From positions 65,774,617 through 65,838,616 of the forward strand of contig CM060963.1 of assembly GCA_030765045.1 (NCBI GenBank): a DNA stretch of 64,000 nt, given 5' to 3'. This document shows, in pieces, positions 20,565 through 31,532 of this stretch (the stretch's first letter is position 1; every line of letters begins with the position of its first letter). This stretch comes from Tenodera sinensis. Lineage: Eukaryota; Arthropoda; Insecta; Mantodea; Mantidae. The notes under the pieces were generated by a model. That model saw nothing but the letters and a program-made list of their open reading frames with translations, was not told the origin of the DNA and did not search any database. Position numbers and translations under genes: made by a program.

Positions 20565-22320
20565 ATATGTATATGTTCTATATCTCGATTCACCCCTCGG
20601 TATTGTGTCGTGGTACCGCTGTCTTGTGTTCTCCATCCTCTCGCCATGATTATGTGGTTGTGGGAAATGGTGTGCCCCTCTCCCCCTTTCATGGGTGCTC
20701 CTAGTATTTCTATCTTCTCCCTCACTCTGGTTGTTCGTAGCCGTGCTCCGGTTTAAGATGGGTGAGTTTGGGTGACCGTTCCTATGTCTATGCTCATTAG
20801 GCCGACCATTTTGTGTTTTGAAGGCTGTCAGCAATTCTATCATATCTGCAAAATCTACTGGCCTCGCAACAATTAACCCTGTTCTCACTGTGTCTGGGAA
20901 ATGTCTTGTTATGCTGGTAATTAGTTCTGCTTCCGACAAGTTGGGGGTCTAATAACTTTCCTTTGTTGGCTACTTTCATAAAATAATCGACTAGCGATAA
21001 CCCTTTGGTTGGATCATATCTACCTGTCGCTAGCTCTACCCTAGTTTGGTTTTGCTTAGCTGGGCCCCAATACCTTGATAGGAATAAATTTCTGAATGAA
21101 CTATACGACTCATGACCAGCTAGTGTTAACCTGAGCCATTCTAATGCCTTGTTTTTTAAGCTTTTCTTAACTATCATCATCCTAAGCTCGTTTTGGATTG
21201 TCTCCCTTCTCCTCGTCATATGTAGGTGGTGTAATTTCATGTAATATGCTGTTGGTGTAACATGTGTTATGTGTTGTGTCATTGTTTGGTTGTGAACCTC
21301 TTTCTCTGTATGGTGAGTCAACATTTTGTACATTATTCAAATAACTCTCATCTTGTACATTACTTACATCTAAATCATCTTGCCTTTGTAGTGCATTCAC
21401 AACATCATTTACATTAGCCAAACGTTCTTTCCCTTTTTTCATTTCTTCACAAATTGATTTTAAATCATTTTTCATTTCTAAGTGACTTTGTTTCATATCA
21501 TTTATAGCATCCTATTGCAAATGCACCACATCAGTCATCGTCTTAATTTTAGGAATTACAATTTGTTCTACAGTTTCATTAATAATGTCTTTCTTTACTA
21601 CCTCAATCTCTTTCCTTAATTGCTCAGTTATTTCTGCTTTTACATTTGTAATCTTACAGTCTACACTTGTATTACATTCTGTTATTTCCTCTCTACACCT
21701 GGCAATTTCTCCTTCTAATACAATCTTATTTTCTCTCATTTCTGATTCTATTTTTCCCATCCTATCTCCTACGATTTCTATCCTAGCTTCTAAGGCTTCC
21801 TTTGTTTCATTTAAGTTTTTATGTACTAATTTTAAATTAGTTTCCATTACTTTCATATTTTCTTTACACTCCTGTCTTCCTAATTCTATTTTCTGTTCTA
21901 AGTTCTGTCTCACTTCCTCCATTTTCTGACCTATCTCTTCCTTAATCTGGCCTAAACTTTGTTCTATGTCCTGTTTTAATTCTACCTTATTTTGTTCCAT
22001 TTTCTGACCTAAACTTTGTTCTATGTTCTGTCTTAATTTTGCGTTATTTTGTTCCATTTTCTGACCTAATTCTTTTTTATTTTGTTCTAGTTTTTGTTCT
22101 ATACTCCTAAACTTTGTTCTAGTCTTTCAAACATGATCATTAATAACCTTTGGTCTTTTCCTATTTCAACCTGTTCCTCACTTTCTGATTCTACCTGATA
22201 ACTAGGCCTATCTGCCCCTTCCCCCACTCCTGTTTCTATCTCTTTTCGCGACATTTTAATTTCTTTATTCAATTCACTTAGGGTTAAAAGTCCCACTACT
22301 TTGCCGCTTCTCAGTAACAT
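20565..22320 (-). pseudogene. Element B gag, N-terminal and central part (broken)
   Basis: The minus-strand frame from ATG 22320 (MLLRSGKVVG) matches element A gag. It has one QNLEQKIELGR-type 11-residue unit against three in A. Several frameshifts split it into pieces at about 22320-22099, 22057-21512, 21496-21182, 21333-20797 and 20939-20569. A short stretch between the capsid helices (around 21185-21200) is deleted. It continues at 12281 beyond element A. Confidence 0.85.
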
Positions 22321-22619
22321 AAAAATGGAAATAAACTGTATGTGAAAACAAAAATTTTTGATCCTACTTTTTTTTCCGTTGCTTCGTCCAGTTATTTACG
22401 TCTCCTGGGCAGTTGGCTTCGCTAGATGATCTCCGGTGTTTTCCCACGTTGATTATCCGTGCATCGGTGTCCTGATGTATCGTTGATTATCCGTTCATCA
22501 GTGTTCTGTTGGCGATATCAAACGATGGTCTAATGGCGTCACTTGATGTTTATCGTGATTTCAATTCCCGTGATTTGCATTCCATCCTAAATTCGAGCTC
22601 CACGTTGGGTAAGCCATTT
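22321..22619 (-). other. Element B leader with primer-binding-type site
   Basis: Untranslated leader between the 5' LTR and gag. On the minus strand TGGCTTACCCAACGTGGA lies next to the LTR, as in element A. No gene. Confidence 0.6.
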
Positions 22620-23120
22620 TGATGGCATTTTTAATGTAACTAATGGAATGGGCTGTGCCATGAGACTCGTTTTCTATCTACAAGGTCGTGGTAACGGATG
22701 GAATGCATATATCAATGTTTCTTTATCACAATGTATTTATTTATTAACACTTCGATACTTTACACTCTCAGCACCATATTAAATACTCAAAAACCTTTAC
22801 ACTTTTTTAATTTAGTAGAATTTATGCTGGAAGAAAGTTTGGTAAAAGTTCCATGTTCACACGCTACCAAAACACGTCTTATCACCTTGAACATATAGAC
22901 TCTACTGAATCGTTTCTTGGCGTCGCTTTGACACGAAGCACCGCCATTTTTGTCTTCATCTGCGGTATTCATCCGCGCAAATAGTTCTTTCTCCTTAGGG
23001 AAGTGATCCCAATTATCGTCTCCTATTTTTATTATGGAACACAAACAATTCTAATATTTATACACTTTTAACAAACATTTACATGAACGATTTTCTATTG
23101 GGGTCTTATATTCCGTCTCA
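22620..23120 (-). repeat. Element B 5' LTR
   Basis: 501 bp, matching 5634-6136 at all but about 8 positions, except for the terminal 41 bp (22620-22660), which aligns poorly. On the minus strand it starts TGAGACGG and ends GCCATCA. Confidence 0.85.
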
Positions 23121-24040
23121 ATGGCTACACAAAGAGAAAGATGGAACTACTGTACACTGGACCACTGGTCATAACAAAACAGCTGGGTGACTATACGTAT
23201 GAGCCACAGAATACAAATGGCAAGTTGGTAGGAAGATACCATAAAAATAAATTAAAACCATACAAAGAAAGGACCAAATAGTCTTTGCCAACAAACATGT
23301 AAGGCAGGAATAGTAGATATGATGGAAAATAATAATTTTTAATGGGTTACTTATAGAAGATTATGGTCAAATTGGAAAATACAAAAAGAAAGAAATTCAA
23401 CATAGTCATTGGCTATATTGACCACAAAGAGCATTGTCAACAAAGACAGATGAGGACACTGATTGTCATTAAAGAGGTGAATTATAGCTACGGAAAACAA
23501 TGTGTGTTTGACATAAGGATGTCACGGACAAAAAATAAAAAGGGAATCAATTGTGATGACAAAGATAAAATATTTTTGACACGAAGGTGTCGAGGGTGAA
23601 TTGAGAAGAAAAATAATACCATTGCAGAATAATTATAAGTATAGAAGTTTTCTCTTATAGAGATAAGAGATAAAGAGGTGACAATTAGTGAAGTAAGAAA
23701 AACCATAGTCAGAAAAGCAATGCCCATGAATTAAGATGGATTTAGCCAATGCTAAGCTTGAAGAAATGTCGAACTAAACAATAGTGAATAAGAACCCAAT
23801 TAAAAAAATGGTACCATTAGTAACATCAGAGTTTAAAAATTGACTCAACGACCTGCCTATACATAATAAGCTTACAAGACAAAGAAGGCAAAGAACTGAA
23901 TAAAATATTGCCATAAATATGATCAGAATCATTGGCTCAAGATTTGTATCCTGTTTTTCTCTCCTCATAACAAAGAACATTAGTCAAAAGCCACACAATA
24001 AGCCATGATACACTAAAATTATATTTGTGTCAATGTCAAA
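23121..24040 (+). other. Element C pol remnant and 3' non-coding region
   Basis: Resumes element C after insertion B: ATGGCTACACAAAGAG fused to AAAGATGGAAC, lacking the 18290-18458 stretch of element A pol. The end of pol follows (stop near 23281), then the conserved non-coding region with both hairpins (about 23509-23524 and 23577-23592). No functional gene. Confidence 0.75.
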
Positions 24041-24191
24041 TGTATAATAACTGAATATGTGTTGTATAATAACTGAATATGTCGTATAATAACTGAATAT
24101 GTGTTGTATAATAACTGAGTATGTGTTGTATAATAACTGAATATGTGTTGTATAATAACTGAATATGCATTGTGTAGTAACTGAATATGTG
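24041..24191 (+). repeat. Element C minisatellite
   Basis: About seven ~22-bp units of the type GTTGTATAATAACTGAATAT. It has the same position and unit as the arrays of A and B. Confidence 0.85.
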
Positions 24192-24368
24192 AAATTTATA
24201 AAGACATGCTGTGTCATGCCAAAACAAAAGACAAAAACATACAGCGAAGAAGACTGTAAAGAAAAAAAAAGTATTGTACAAAGTGATTCTATCAGAGGAA
24301 TAGGGAGAAATGTTGTATTGTGTTTCAAGATTGTATTGTAAATATTGAAAAACAAAACAAGGTGCATG

Positions 24369-25015
24369 TGAGCCAGAATATTAAAAGACCCCAAAAGAAA
24401 ATCGTTTATGTGAATATTTGTTAGGAGTGTAATTTGTTTTTTGATGTTGGTATGAGATGGTTAAATGACGAAAACATGTTACTAATGTTCATTGTTACGA
24501 ACAACTAAATTTGTTTAAAGACGTCATAAATATTTCCATATTTAATTTTAATATATATGTATAAATATTAGAATTATATGTGTTCAATATTAATAGCGAA
24601 GGGAAAATGGCTAAGGATCACTTCCCTAACAATGCGGGAACTATTTGATGAACGCAGGCGCGGATGTGCACGTGGCAGTCGGAATGATAGACTCGCAACT
24701 AAAAGAATTGGGACTAGCGTCTGTATATTCAAGGTGAAAAGACGCATTTTGGTAGCGTGTGAACATTGTAGAACGTTTACCAGACTTTCATCAAGCTTTT
24801 ACTCCACTTTTTGAAAAAGTGGAAAGACGTAAATAATCTAAAATGGTGTTAAGAGGATTTATTTAAATGTAAAATGGAGAAAAAGTGTTAATAAAATAAT
24901 ACATTGTGGTGAAGAAACATTGTGTGATTATTCATTCCATCCGTTACCACGTCCTGAGAGAAATAAGAGCCTCGTCGATCAGAATTGAAGCAACACTACA
25001 ATAAAAACAGCACCA
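24369..25015 (+). repeat. Element C 3' LTR
   Basis: 647 bp, TGAGCCAG ... CAGCACCA, pairing with 2539-3182 at about 97 percent by eye. It is followed by CACT (25016-25019) and the right half of the split LINE-X tail. Confidence 0.88.
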
Positions 25016-25105
25016 CACTAATGGATGGGGCGCTAGAAGTGAAGGTGGTCTTGGTCCATTTCCTCTTGCAGATCACATAGAGGACAGAGTGGTGAAGAAT
25101 ATATC
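25016..25105 (-). mobile_element. LINE-X 3' end, right half
   Basis: Continues the piece at 2474-2538: GGATGGGGCGCTAGAAGTG, then the segment encoding the CPLCDLQEEMD zinc motif on the minus strand. It ends near 25105, so the original insertion was only about 155 bp. Confidence 0.75.
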
Positions 25106-25784
25106 TCCAATATGTGAAAAATGTTTGAAACATGATTTATCACTACCAATACACTGTGAAGCTCCATTTTATATTATTCATAAGATTTAATGTGCACATG
25201 AAAAATATTAATGAATTTGGGGTTAAATTTACAAACATAAAAGGATCTGAAATCAATTCTGTTTCGTATCTGCTATTCTCATCAATTCTATCTGCAGCCT
25301 CATATGTTAGGCCTTCTCATCACTTTCAATGCTGCATATTCAGTTCAAAGACTAATCATTTTTCACCATAGTGCTGAAAATAGTAATGAAGTGTCCAAGG
25401 TCTTTTGCTTAGAGGAAGTATTGTAATGTTCAAAAAATTCAATGTAAGATTACAGTGGAAATACATGTTTTGAATAAACCTCCTTTTAAAAAGAAGTATG
25501 TACAGCCATGGAAAAAATGATTGGAGAGCAGAATATTTGTGAGTATGTATACAAATGCTAGTGGTGATTCAAGACACAGCCTATTTGTGTGTCCAACAGA
25601 CGATAACATATGGAACAGAAATTATCAATAAACTCAGCTGCATGTTGGATTTACAGACATTAAACTGCACTGCAAAATGATGTGCAGCTTAGAAATACTC
25701 TGCCTTCCTAATGTGCTCATTCATTTTTCCATGGCTGTACAAGAGGTAGAGAGCATTCAGAAACAGCACTTATCTTACATGTGA
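25106..25784. other. UBXN1 intron, no gene
   Basis: AT-rich intronic sequence. No coding or repeat structure can be supported. Confidence 0.4.
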
Positions 25785-26035
25785 GATTCCCTTGTGGTCT
25801 ACCAGGAAAATATGAGTCGGTTGGGGAATTTCATGTCATACTGGCAAGTTGGCCATGGTAGTTCATTGATTACAGCAGCCGAGCATGAAGCAGAAGATCT
25901 GACGTTCAATTCCTTCTGTAGCATGAATTTTTCAGTCTCATTCTACCTTTCAAACATTGCTCACACATGGCTTGTGTGTTTAAAAACACCAGCCATAATT
26001 TGGTTGGCATAAAAAAATAACATCTAAAGGTTATT
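25785..26035 (+). mobile_element. SINE S1 copy
   Basis: Head TTGTGGTCTACCAGGAAAAT, a degraded tRNA-like part (GTAGTTCATTGATTACAGCA; GACGTTCAATTCC B-box-like), then a body with GGCTTGTGTGTTTAAAAACA and a TTGGCATAAAAAAATAAC tail. The same head, body and tail recur at 42987-43345. Confidence 0.65.
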
Positions 26036-26109
26036 TAAGCCCGGGATTTAAAAGTACTTATAGTTAAAAGTACTAGCAAGTTGTCCTTGGAGTACTTATC
26101 TCAGATGTG

Positions 26110-26252
26110 ATATTCCCTTGTGGTCTACCAAGAAAATACGAATTGGTTGGGGAATTTAATGTCAGACTGGAAAGTTGACCATTGTAGCTCAGAGGTTAGA
26201 GCAGCCACGCATAAAATGGAAGGTCCGTGGTTCAAATCCTGGCTATGATATG
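26110..26252 (+). mobile_element. SINE S1 head, truncated
   Basis: TTGTGGTCTACCAAGAAAAT and a tRNA-like part with TAGCTCAGAGGTTAGAGCAG (A box) and GGTTCAAATCC (B box). The S1 body does not follow; the sequence switches near 26245-26255. Confidence 0.6.
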
Positions 26253-26700
26253 TGTGACATTAGGTTGCTCAACAATTTATGGACAAGAGGAGGGCTGGGT
26301 GACCTTGGATGCGGCAAACGACTGTGTGTATGTGACCATAAATAATGATGCTGGTAAAACACAAAGGAGGTCCAAGGCTACAGGGCAACTAGTGACTGTG
26401 TGTATGCGATTGAACAGCATAATCACACCAGCAAGCTCTAGAAGCTTCTCTGCTGAGTCATTGCACATGTGTGCATGGAAAGAACTCGAAGGAGGTCATG
26501 TGACACCAGCGCTAGTATAAATAGGATAGCAAGCAGTTCAGTTCAGTTTGAGTGAGTGTCAGAGTAGTTTTAGTTAGTTATAGAGTTGAGTTGTTGTTTT
26601 AAGTCATCATGTACAGTTAGTTTTAGTTCAAGATGTGTCGGCCAGCCTGTCAGCAAGGATGTATGTGTTGTTGAGTGATTGTATCTTAATAGTAAAAATA
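26253..26700 (+). promoter_or_regulatory. Possible solo LTR or promoter-like segment
   Basis: A TATAAATA box at 26515-26522 is followed about 15-20 bp later by AGTTCAGTTCAGTTTGAGTG, an arrangement common in insect LTR promoters. The segment interrupts a SINE head. No matching LTR partner or duplication was found, so this is tentative. Confidence 0.3.
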
Positions 26701-27143
26701 TAAGAGATACTGAAACTGGAGAAAGACTGAGAAAGATTATCAGAAGAAAAATTGCTAATTGTAATAGTAGAGAAGACTAAGAACTGTGTTAAAAATGAGA
26801 AGGAAATTGTGCATTTGTTGTAAAATTAAGAGGAAAATAAACAGATTTTCCATTTTGCCATTTCGTTACAATATTGAATGTTTCGGTCCTGACTCTATCA
26901 TTTCTGCTAATGTTATCTTGTTATCCTCTCTTTCTTACTGTTTTAGGCAAACAGCTCAGATACAAAGTTTACATTTTATGTATAAGACTTCGAATTATAT
27001 TTGCCTATACATTATAAATTTGTTTGAAAATTATGGAAAATAAAGCTTGGTTTATATGGAGAGCCTTTTAAAAATTAAACAGTTTTAGTTGAACTGCTGC
27101 ACACATGTAGCTGAAATTTTTTAACTTTGTACAAAATTCTTTT

Positions 27144-27275
27144 TAAGATTCTAAAGTAAGAACAAGTTAGAAACTAAAAACTTAACTTATCTTAGTAATA
27201 TTGCAAGTTCTTTGGTTTCTAATTTGTTCTTACTTTAGAATCTTGTTGCTTCAGTGTTAATAGCTTCAATTTCCT
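27144..27275. repeat. Inverted repeat, shared with 62898-63060
   Basis: GATTCTAAAGTAAGAACAAG...TTAGAAAC (27148-27175) is the near-perfect reverse complement of GTTTCTAA.TTGTTCTTACTTTAGAATC (27217-27244), giving a ~28-bp stem. The loop and right flank (CAAGTTCTTTGG, TCTTGTTGCTTCA) recur at 62898-63060, so it is a dispersed element. Confidence 0.6.
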
Positions 27276-28095
27276 TAATTTTCTTTTTAAGAATTTGTGA
27301 CTTATATTAATTAGCAGAATATTCATAATAATAAATTTACCAGTGCTGCTGCATTACTTTCAGCATGAAACAAGTGTCTGAAATTCTGTGCTGTGCTATT
27401 TAGTCTAGTATTTCTGTAGTTGTCCCCTTTTTATTTCAACTTACATTAGCTCTAACATGAGATATGAAACCCATAACTATTATTGTGAATGTGCACCTAC
27501 AGAAGATGGCCAGATTTCTCACAGTAATTTGTTTGGGAACTATTGCTGTAATCATTGAGTTCTGAGAATTTTTCAAACTGTGCTTTTAAAATATTGGGTC
27601 AGACGACAAAAGCAAATGTCAGTGATCACCTTTAACAAATGTGGTTATATCCAAGCATGCATGTCTTTTATTGAGGTAAAGCTACAAATAAAACTCCTAT
27701 AGAATTTCAACCACTATGTTTCTACCTAAGCTAAAATGTTAGCTAAATGTTGTTGGTCAGTGCCATGCACTTGTGACAAAGCCATTAATATTTGTGCCTT
27801 CCAACGCTTCTGCAGGTTCTTCAGATAATGCACTGCAGATATTTAGCTGGTTTTTATTCATATCTGCTGCCAAATCATGTAAGCTTAAGTGTGTATACTT
27901 AAATACATAACCAAACATGTTTAATATACATTAATAACTTTTTCTGTACTCCAGCATCATCTGACATGGAACCATGTTCGTGGTAACTGCTGCGGATGTA
28001 TAAAGACTAGAAACCAGATGTTAGCCACTTAAGAGGTTCAAAATAGGCAGGCAAAAAGGCAGTTACAAATGTAAAAGTGTGATGTGTTACACTCA

Positions 28096-28182
28096 CATGA
28101 CTTTCTCTACTCTTGTACTAACCATTCTTACAACTCTCATGACTTTTTCTACTCTTGTACTAACCATTCTTACAAACTCTTA
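28096..28182. repeat. Two-copy tandem duplication (~44 bp)
   Basis: ATGACTTT.TCTACTCTTGTACTAACCATTCTTACAA occurs twice in a row with few changes. No other content. Confidence 0.75.
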
Positions 28183-28374
28183 TTCCTATATCTTCTTCGC
28201 GTTAGTTGAAATAAACATCTATACAAATTATCTTATTGCTTATTTCCTAGTAGGTGCAAGGAGAATATTAGAATACAGTAGGCTTGAGCGAGTCAAATCC
28301 TTTAAAACTTTGAGATCCTGCTCTCTTTGCATGCTTAACATATCAAAAAATGAACAATGTTCCATTTGACGAAA

Positions 28375-28925
28375 GTTTTAATTTTTCCAAAACTGATACA
28401 AATAACAAGCAATATCTCCAAAATGGTTCACTCTACAAAAAAATTTATTCAGACATAAATTGTGTATTTTAACAAGATCTACACTTTTTGTATAGTAAGA
28501 TTTGCTCTATCTCTTACAGTTTACCAGTTATGCAAAAGTCATCCAGAGTAAATAGGACTTCATGGGCTATAGCCAGAACATTCAAGATATACATTTCATT
28601 TGCTATAAAAATATCTCAAGCATTTTAATCAAAATCAAAGTTATTAGAGCCATTTTCAAGAAAATAAAAATTTTCCATGTAAAGGGTAGTTTAGCTTGGA
28701 GCAATTTTCTTCAAAATCTTCATGTCACATCCTTAAGTACCAACTTTGGTTTTTAACAGACTTTTCGTTTTTCAGTTATGCTGTCCACGGACTGACAGAC
28801 ATACAGATGGACACATACACACATACCTTTTTCTAAAAAAGCTTTTTTTGGACTCAGGGGGCCTCAAAACATATTTCTGGTGAAAGCACAACATCAAATT
28901 TTTTGGTGGAATACAATACTTCCTT
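28375..28925 (+). repeat. Dispersed repeat D
   Basis: Non-coding unit found again inverted at 42662-42986 plus 43361-43560, and in pieces at about 44690-44730 and 57295-57395. Landmarks: GTTTACCAGTTATGCAAAAG, AGTTATGCTGTCCACGGACT, and ATACCTTTTTCTAAAAAAGC. Class unknown. Confidence 0.65.
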
Positions 28926-28999
28926 TACTGTACATAGTAGAGAAAGTAAAAATAGACACTAAAACTGTGAAACTAGGTGCTAAAATTGTTACAGCTACA

Positions 29000-29217
29000 T
29001 ATGTTGTTAGCTGATGCTGGATTTCTGACAATGAAGTCATTAATCTTCTTGCTCTCCAATATTTTTCACTGATTGATGGGCAACTAGAAGTGGCCGGGCA
29101 TATTTGAAGGTGGTCTCGATCCATTTCCTCTTGCAGATCACATAGAGGACAGAGTGGTAAAAAATATATCCCAATTCTGTTTAAATGTTTTGCCAGACAA
29201 TCATGTCCTGTAATCAA
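29000..29217 (-). pseudogene. LINE-X ORF2 C-terminal zinc region
   Basis: PLCPLCDLQEEMDRDHLQIC and YWRARRLMTSLSEIQH precede the end of the LINE. The frame runs a little further into flanking DNA. Confidence 0.7.
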
Positions 29218-29305
29218 CCTGAAGGTTGCAACTGCTGTTTTTCGAAGATACTCAGGAATTACTGTTTGAATATTTGGTAGTTCCCATCTTTTATTCTTTG
29301 GTTTT

Positions 29306-29827
29306 TCATAGTAATATTTTGCAATAATTTTTTTTTAATTCAGAGTTGACTAATCTTTTAGCTGCATAAAATGATAGATTAACTATAGATTTTTGTACAC
29401 CGCTGGTACCCTTTTTTGCAAGAAAATCAGCTTTCTCATTACCACTCAGTCCACAGTGAGCTGGTATCCATTGGAAAACTAGGTGTTTTTGAAGTGCTGG
29501 GTAAGGATTTTCCAACATTCTGTAATTGTTTGGTTTTTTTGGTGACAACTTGGAAGTAATTGCTATAATTGCTGCCCTGGAATCTGAGAGAATAACTTCT
29601 TGCTGAAAATGTGAAATTCTGTACAAAAGATTTTGTAGGGGCATTCGAATTGCTTCAATTTCTCCATCAAAGTTAGTAGTTCCATAACTTAAAGATTTGT
29701 AATAGGAGAAGAAGTGACATGTGACTCCAGCACCTACTCCATCTTGGTTTGATATCAATGATCCACCAGTATAAATATGAAGCCATTCGTGTTCTGGAAA
29801 TCTAGAATGGATTGTCTCTAATGCCAA
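29306..29827 (-). pseudogene. LINE-X RNase H domain
   Basis: RNase H-like fold motifs: IYTGGSL (first catalytic Asp replaced by Gly), FDGEIEAI (Glu), ILSDSRAAI (Asp), and WIPAHCGLSGNEKADFLAKK. The missing Asp predicts loss of activity. Confidence 0.8.
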
Positions 29828-30452
29828 TAATTTTAGAACACTAGTTGGAGTATCACTTTTCTTAACTTCTTCTGTCAGGTGTAAATAATATGTGATGTCT
29901 AATGTGTGTGTTGGATTGACTTTAGATATGAAGTTTTCCTTTTAATTAGGAAGGTGTACATTCTTCTTGATGTCTTGAATTTTGGAAAGAAAGCTCTTCT
30001 GAGTCTTTAGTGTATGTGTAAAATTTCTCTTGTGCCATGTATTGAATGGGAGTCTGATCAACTTTTCGTGTTGAATAAGAGCCGCTTTTTCTATTTCATA
30101 TTAAATGGGGTATTGGTTGGTTAGTATTTCCATAGCTGCTATTGGTGTGGTTTTGATAGCACCTGTAGTTAATCTCAGACTTTGGTTTTGAAAGATTTGA
30201 ATTTTTTTTATGTTTGCTTTTACAGGAACTTCACTGCAGTATGTAAATAATGACTCTATATATATATACATTGTATGTTGTGTTAAGAGTTGCTCTGGAA
30301 CATCCCACTTCATTCCTGTTAAACGTTTTAACAGTGAGAGGCGCCTCTCTGCTCTTTGTATTACATTTTCTATTTGTTTGGTCCATGTAAGTTTGCTATC
30401 AAATGTAACTCCTAAATACTTTGCTTCCTTTGTTTCTGGTAATTGTTGACCC

Positions 30453-31530
30453 TCAAAATTTAGTTTTATTTTTAGTGTTTTTTTTTGTTAGTGAAAAGAC
30501 TTGGTAGTTTGATTTTGTTGTATTAACAGTCATTAAATTTTCTTTGGTCCACCTTTGTAAGTTGGTTAAGGATTGTTGCATGGTTTTTTCTAGTTCTGTG
30601 CTTTTGCTTTTTGGTTTTGAAGTCCACACTACTAAGTGATCAGCAAATAGTGCACACTTCACACCTGATTCTTGTATTTGTTGTGGCAGATCATTAATAA
30701 ATATATTAAAAAGTGTTGTGCTGAGCACTGCGCCTTGTGGTAAGCCACGGTGTACTTGTTTGTATTTAGATATATTTCTTCCATATCTGGTTGCAATAAA
30801 GTGTTGTGTTAGGAAATGACATAGCCATGAAAACATTGGACCTTGTATCCCTATTTTTTTTACGTTCTTTAGTAGTTTTGTTCTGCATATAGAATCATTT
30901 GCACTTTGGAAATCAATAAAAACTGATAAATTATATATTTTCTATTGAAGGAGTCTTGGATTTCTTGACTGAGAAGTAAGACTTGTTCATTTGTAGAGTG
31001 GAACTCTCTGAATCCAGCTTGACATGGGGATATTAAATTTTGTGATTCTAGAAACCAATTTAACCTGTTTGACACCATTCTTTCCATCACTTTTGCTATT
31101 ATGCTAGTAAGAGCTATTGGTCTGTAATTTTTTATTTCTGATGCTGTTTTATCTTTCTTCAAGAGTGGGACAATTATTGCTTTTTGCCATTCGGCAGGTA
31201 CAGTGGTTTTCCAGGATAGATTGTAGAGTTTCAGTAGTTGTTTTGCTGTTTTTCAAATGTTTTTTATGAACTCTGGATGTATGTGATCTGGTCCAGGAGA
31301 CCTTTTGTTTTTTAGATTATTTATTGCAATGTTTAGTTCTTGCATATTAAAATTTTGAAAAAAGATATTGCACCGAGTGTTAGGATCACATTCACTTTCT
31401 TGTTTCAAATCTTTCTTAAATCTTTACGTTCCTTTTCATTATTTATTGTTACTTTATGTGAATTAGCATAATATTTATTGAATGTTTTGGCTATGACTGC
31501 ATCATTTACTAATATTTTATTGTTGTGTAT
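30453..31530 (-). pseudogene. LINE-X reverse transcriptase core
   Basis: Pieces in shifting frames: NYRPIALTSIIAKVMERMVS, GLPQGAVLSTTLFNIFINDL, and the active-site block FADH where FADD is expected. There are frameshifts near 30860 and 30480, and more stops to 31400. Further remnants of the following thumb region lie at about 30000-30440. Confidence 0.8.
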
Positions 31531-31532
31531 GA

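Larger units (their letters stand above)
12278..20568 (+). mobile_element. Element A: near-intact autonomous gypsy-like LTR retrotransposon, with its ATAT duplication
   Basis: 8283 bp between LTR ends (12282-20564), flanked by ATAT (12278-12281 and 20565-20568). Order: LTR, primer-binding-type site, gag, pol (protease, RT, RNase H, integrase), ~1.4 kb 3' non-coding region with hairpins and minisatellite, purine tract, LTR. No env-like frame is seen. The two LTRs differ at one position by eye (near 12471/20201), so the insertion is recent. It sits in the gag of element B, in the opposite orientation. Confidence 0.93.
5634..23120 (-). mobile_element. Element B: gag-only LTR retrotransposon nested in C
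   Basis: Minus-strand element with a 5' LTR at 22620-23120 and a 3' LTR at 5634-6136. The target duplication ATGG is at 5630-5633 and 23121-23124. Reading down the minus strand: leader, broken gag (22320 to 20565, then 12281 to 12038), a short pol remnant with the same deletions as C, a 3' non-coding region, minisatellite, purine tract and LTR. It is interrupted by element A at ATAT, and by a LINE-rich insertion (about 6546-10857) inside the minisatellite. Confidence 0.87.
2535..25019 (+). mobile_element. Element C: outermost LTR retrotransposon (gag-only), with its CACT duplication
   Basis: This gypsy-like element is bounded by LTRs at 2539-3182 and 24369-25015, and flanked by the 4-bp duplication CACT (2535-2538, 25016-25019). 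In order it has the LTR, a leader with a primer-binding-type site, a broken gag, a short pol remnant, a 3' non-coding region with minisatellite, a purine tract and the LTR. It is split at the ATGG site (5630-5633 / 23121-23124) by element B. By eye the LTRs differ at roughly 20 positions, making C the oldest of the three nested copies. Its own sequence is only about 5 kb; the rest of the 22.5 kb is nested insertions. Confidence 0.88.

Noticed and set aside
26227..26520. 97-aa frame with a signal-peptide-like start
   Set aside because: It begins inside a truncated SINE and runs into an LTR-like promoter region; no homology recognised.
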